The translations under genes were made by a program, and so were the position numbers. Below, one piece after another: positions 61,380 to 64,000 of a stretch of 64,000 bases of DNA. Position 1 is the stretch's first letter, and each line of letters begins with the position of its first letter. This stretch comes from Thysanoteuthis rhombus. Taxonomy: Eukaryota > Mollusca > Cephalopoda > Oegopsida > Thysanoteuthidae. Location of the stretch: contig OY735209.1 in assembly GCA_963457665.1 (NCBI GenBank), forward strand, positions 54,475,019-54,539,018, read 5' to 3'. The notes under the pieces were generated by a model that had not been told where the DNA came from, searched no databases, and was given only the letters and a program-made list of their open reading frames with translations.

Positions 61380-61640
61380 TAATCTAATTTATCTATTTAT
61401 CTTATAAGATGAAACTATGTAAATCATTTACAATTTTTTGCTTTTATTTATCTTCATCTCAATTTTCGTTGCTTTTATCGCAACTCAACTCAGGCCAGTT
61501 TCTTTTCAGTAGTGAGTGAATATCTTAACAGTGTGGATTTCAATACAGAATAATTTCAACGTGAGAATCGAACTCACGATACCCTATACCGGTGGGAGGC
61601 TAGATGAATGCCTGAGCGCTCTTGCCACCGAGCAACATCT
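61380..61640 (-). mobile_element. tRNA-derived SINE-1, copy 5 (best head)
   Basis: On minus, the head reads GTTGCTCGGTGGCAAGAGCG (A-box), CTCAGGCATTCATC, CCTCCCACCGGTATAG and GTGAGTTCGATTCTCACG (B-box, perfect arm pairing), that is, a tRNA-like RNA polymerase III promoter. The body follows: ATTCACTCACTACTGAAAAG, AAACTGGCCTGAGTTGAGTT, GCGATAAAAGCAACGAAAAT, TGAGATGAAGATAAATAAAA. The absence of a proper acceptor stem and its repetition show that it is a SINE, not a tRNA gene. Confidence 0.8.
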
Positions 61641-61679
61641 TCTGCGCCGTGTTTGTTATCAACTGGTCGGTCAGTATTG

Positions 61680-62320
61680 GTAATCCAATTTGTTCACTGA
61701 TTTATTTTGTTACATGAAGTAATGTCAATTATAAAAGAAGAAAAAAGCATCTTCACTACTATTTACCTCCATTCCATTTTTACCACAGCCTATCGCTATC
61801 TCTCTCTGCTTCCACCCACTCAAACACTTTCTTTCTATCCCCCTCCTCCTCCTATCGTACTGAACTACCTAACTTTATTCTATACCCTATTATTATCTAC
61901 TCTCCAATCTCTCCCCTCTCACATCTCCCCCTCTAATTAAACTGACTTTATCCTGCACCACCTCCCTTTTATTCCCCCAGTAAACTATTTAACTTCCTTC
62001 CTCTTTTCATAACTTTTTTTTATCAAACTACCCTTCTCCCCTTCTCCTTCTTTCTAATCCTTCAATAAACTACCTAATAATCATTTCTCACATCTTTCTA
62101 CCCTTTTATTAATCTACCTAACTCAAGTTTACAGTAAAAATATATATCCTAATAAAATAAGTAATATCATTTATCATATACCACAAAAAATACATTTTGA
62201 TTAAAAAAATCCTGTTCTGCATAACCAAATAGGAACTGATTTATTCATTTTCTTACAAATTTTCCGATCTTGAATTGACCGTATCGATTTATCGACTCCA
62301 ATTCCAATTTAGGTGAGGAT
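61680..62320. repeat. truncated SINE-1 (copy 6) plus duplicated block, copy B
   Basis: 61680-61800 is a 5'-truncated SINE-1 body (TAATCCAATTTG..., TACCTCCATTCCATTTTTAC). 61800-62320 repeats the block at 58660-59240: CCACCCACTCAAACAC, AACTACCTAACTTTATTC, long C/T-rich stretch, CTCAAGTTTACAG, TCTTGAATTGACCG, TTTATCGACTCCAATTCC. Alignment by eye suggests moderate divergence with indels. Confidence 0.65.
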
Positions 62321-62329
62321 GACCGATTC

Positions 62330-62425
62330 CCTCGGCTCAGAATGAATAATGAATTTCGGGTGAGAATCCAATACACGACATACTCCCAGAGGGTAGAAAT
62401 TCCACTGGTCATCAATGCATCACTC
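62330..62425 (-). mobile_element. SINE-1 head fragment (copy 7)
   Basis: CGGGTGAGAATCCAATACAC followed by GACATACTCCCAGAGGG resembles, on minus, the head-B-box part of SINE-1, without the conserved body. Confidence 0.45.
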
Positions 62426-62469
62426 TAAAAGGTGTTGACGTCAGCGCAATGCAACATATATAACGTCAC

Positions 62470-62928
62470 TGCAGCTCCTTTATCAGGCAATATCAACACT
62501 CAGAGCCCTTTCAGCTTGAGAGAAACGGGTAAGACAAGGTGATACCAGCCCACCCAGACCCTTTACAGCCTGCCTGGAGATGATCATCAGCAACTTGGAC
62601 TGGAAAAATAGAGGGATCTGAATAGACGGTGAATACCAAAGCAACCCCAGATTTGCAGATGGCAACGTCCTCTTTGCAGAGAACATAAATGATCCCGAAC
62701 TAATGCTATTCAAACTGAAGCAAGAAAGCAAGAAGATTGGCCTTCACATGAACTTCAGAAAAACAATGGTCATGTACAACAAACATGTTGAAAAACAGAC
62801 TGTGCAGAGCTGGGAAAAGTAGACGGCTATACCTTCTTGAGACAACGAAACATGAGACATGAAATCTTCAAAAGAAAAAATCGAGCAAATAGTAACCATA
62901 GATTGGCATACTTTCGGTATAGTTTTCT
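62470..62928 (+). mobile_element. RTE-type LINE reverse-transcriptase fragment
   Basis: The plus strand carries the central RT domain: ...KRVRQGDTSPPRPFTACLEM (62515-62575), IISNLDWKNRGI, stop, IDGEYQSNPRFADGNVLFAE (62620-62680), NINDPELMLFKLKQESKKIG, LHMNFRKTMVMYN (to about 62780), and, after a frameshift, FLRQRNMRHEIFKRKNRANS (62840-62900). The catalytic FADD box reads FADG, so the enzyme would be dead even without the stops. The motifs match RTE-clade 'GVRQGDTISPKLF...LRFADDIVLF...KTKxMxN'. It is cut off by a SINE-1 body at 62930. Confidence 0.9.
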
Positions 62929-62929
62929 G

Positions 62930-63020
62930 CTTTCTATCGTAAATAAACTGAGGCCGATTCTTCTTCGGCATTGCGTGAATAAATTAACAGCATGGATCAG
63001 AATAAGTAAATTTATTTATA
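62930..63020 (-). mobile_element. SINE-1 body fragment (copy 8)
   Basis: On minus: TTCACGCAATGCCGAAGAAG, AATCGGCCTCAGTTTATTTA, matching the SINE-1 body; no head. It lies between two RTE fragments. Confidence 0.65.
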
Positions 63021-63039
63021 GCATCTCACTGGAAGAGAA

Positions 63040-63720
63040 TGGGAATAAACATAGACAGAGAATATTTAAACCACTTGAAATTTGCCACTAATGTTTCCAT
63101 GGCGTCAGAAGCATCGGGAAGATTGCAAAACATGGGGAGTAAAGATGCAGGCTCTACAAAAAGCTGCTGAATTAATTGACCAAGGATTGCTGATAAAGTT
63201 GGAGAAAAAAACAATCGGCTGGATATCATTTGATATGAATGGAGACATATTGTAGAGCATCTTGCTAATATTTGTATAGGATACAACGAATGTATAATAT
63301 GAGCCATAACTAATGGATCTGAAATACGGAAATCAATAAAACGATCTGAGAACAAACTTGGAATTGCATAGAGAGCCACGGAAAGTGTGATTTCAGTCAT
63401 AACTCCAAGAGATAGGTGAAGATCAACATGTGTGAGAAGGAGGACTTCTGATAGATATTTGCAACAAAAGGGAGGTATACTGGACACTTAGCGAGAAGCA
63501 GTGACAACAGATGGAGAAAAATAATAGGAATAATGGATTGGCAGCGATGGGACAGTAAACAAAGTACGAAACGACTCAGGATGGAAGGATGAGATAGAAA
63601 GCTTTTGACGGTAACACGTAGCAAATGCTGGCTCAATCGTGGTCATCACGGAAGGAGATGAGAAAGATCTTCGTCCAGCTGTAAAATTATAGTGGATGAT
63701 GATGATGATGATGATGACAA
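63040..63720 (+). mobile_element. RTE-type LINE 3' half, divergent copy
   Basis: GINIDREYLNHLKFATNVSM (about 63043-63102) matches the RT box 'GIxIxGEYLxHLRFADDIVL' with FADD changed to FATN. A decayed middle follows, then RKGRYTGHLARSSDNRW (about 63465-63515), RWKDEIESF-like (one-base insertion, about 63575-63603), and a (GAT)7 tail at 63694-63718. Because it re-encodes the RT box already present in 62470-62928, it is a separate insertion. Its divergence suggests an older or different RTE subfamily. Confidence 0.8.
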
Positions 63721-64000
63721 AAATTTCAAGGCAGGAATTGTTCAAAATATGCACGATTAGCGAGCAAGTGGTGGGATTTATAACTAACTTCCCCCCCCCC
63801 AAATCCTTTAAGTTCGAAAGAGATTCTCAGTTCAAAGTTAGAAATTCTAGAACACCTCAGAGTGGGGGAACTGATGGTTCAGAAGAACATTCGAAGGAGG
63901 AGGCCCAACTAAAAACGCTTGAACTCGCCAAAAATTAAATGCGAATCAGTCAGCTATAGCAAATCGTTTACAATCCTTCAGAGCGATTCAATGGCTTGAC

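Larger units (their letters stand above)
55392..64000 (-). other. intron upstream of the transmembrane exon (incomplete)
   Basis: No extracellular-domain exon could be found on minus between 55392 and 64000, so this is probably one intron continuing beyond the window. It is packed with LINE and SINE fragments, annotated separately. Nothing recognisable in 55400-55830, 56160-56980, 58100-58370, 59250-59600 and 63730-64000. Confidence 0.5.

Noticed and set aside
61560-61640. tRNA gene on minus
   Set aside because: The A and B boxes are good, but there is no paired acceptor stem, and the sequence recurs as part of a SINE with a common body.

Overview
The window is animal nuclear DNA: AT-rich, almost wholly non-coding, with spliceosomal exons, very long introns, decayed transposons and long compound (CT)n/(CA)n/(TA)n microsatellites. 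The repeat style (microsatellites fused to interspersed repeats, LINE tails of (TGA)n, LINE fragments encoding a C-terminal CxxC finger) is what I would expect from a mollusc or another lophotrochozoan. That placement is inference and not secure. No bacterial-type gene, CRISPR array, rRNA or intact tRNA was seen.

The one real gene I can support runs on the minus strand across most of the window. Four exons lie at 55307-55391, 48275-48371, 28311-28418 and 5909-5992. Each has a consensus 3' splice site (pyrimidine-rich then AG) and a GT donor, only one useful open frame, and phases that join without a break. Joined, they give about 124 residues: one transmembrane helix, a basic juxtamembrane stretch with a 'GPNKVLLNNDDLTF' motif, a Ser/Pro-rich linker, and the start of a protein-kinase-like domain ('YNGDMIYVKDL'). 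This order matches receptor-type guanylate cyclases of the retinal/GC-D type. The extracellular exons must lie beyond 64000; the rest of the kinase-homology, dimerisation and cyclase domains must lie before position 1. The three complete introns are about 6.9, 19.9 and 22.3 kb.

The introns are graveyards of mobile DNA. (1) At least nine fragments of an RTE-type LINE ending in (TGA)n/(GAT)n lie at 8.9, 9.9, 11.1-12.8, 22.6, 28.5, 54.1, 60.6, 62.5 and 63.0 kb; one is arranged like a twin-priming inversion. (2) A second LINE type (57.6-58.1 kb, minus) encodes a C-terminal CxxC finger. (3) Two copies of another retroelement occur at 46.7 and 48.7-49.3 kb; the second keeps GIPMG and FIDD reverse-transcriptase motifs. 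(4) Two mariner transposase relics lie at 36.2 and 51.7-52.2 kb, minus. (5) tRNA-derived SINEs form one tandem nested cluster at 59.6-63.0 kb, and a second family occurs at 17.2 and 20.1 kb. (6) An inverted-arm element flanked by microsatellites recurs at 0.6, 38.6, 39.0 and 57.4 kb.

Region by region: 0-6 kb has the inverted-arm repeat, a 0.7 kb polypurine tract and the last visible exon; 6-28 kb is an intron with RTE copies, SINE-2, an unknown coding relic at 18.1-19.1 kb and a 0.55 kb interrupted TA palindrome at 22.05-22.60 kb; 28-48 kb is an intron with mariner, the inverted-arm repeats and two minisatellites; 48-55 kb is an intron with reverse-transcriptase and mariner relics; 55-64 kb is the intron upstream of the transmembrane exon, mostly LINE and SINE. 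Long TIYIYI-like or Phe/Leu/Ser-rich reading frames are artefacts of microsatellites and purine tracts and are not annotated.
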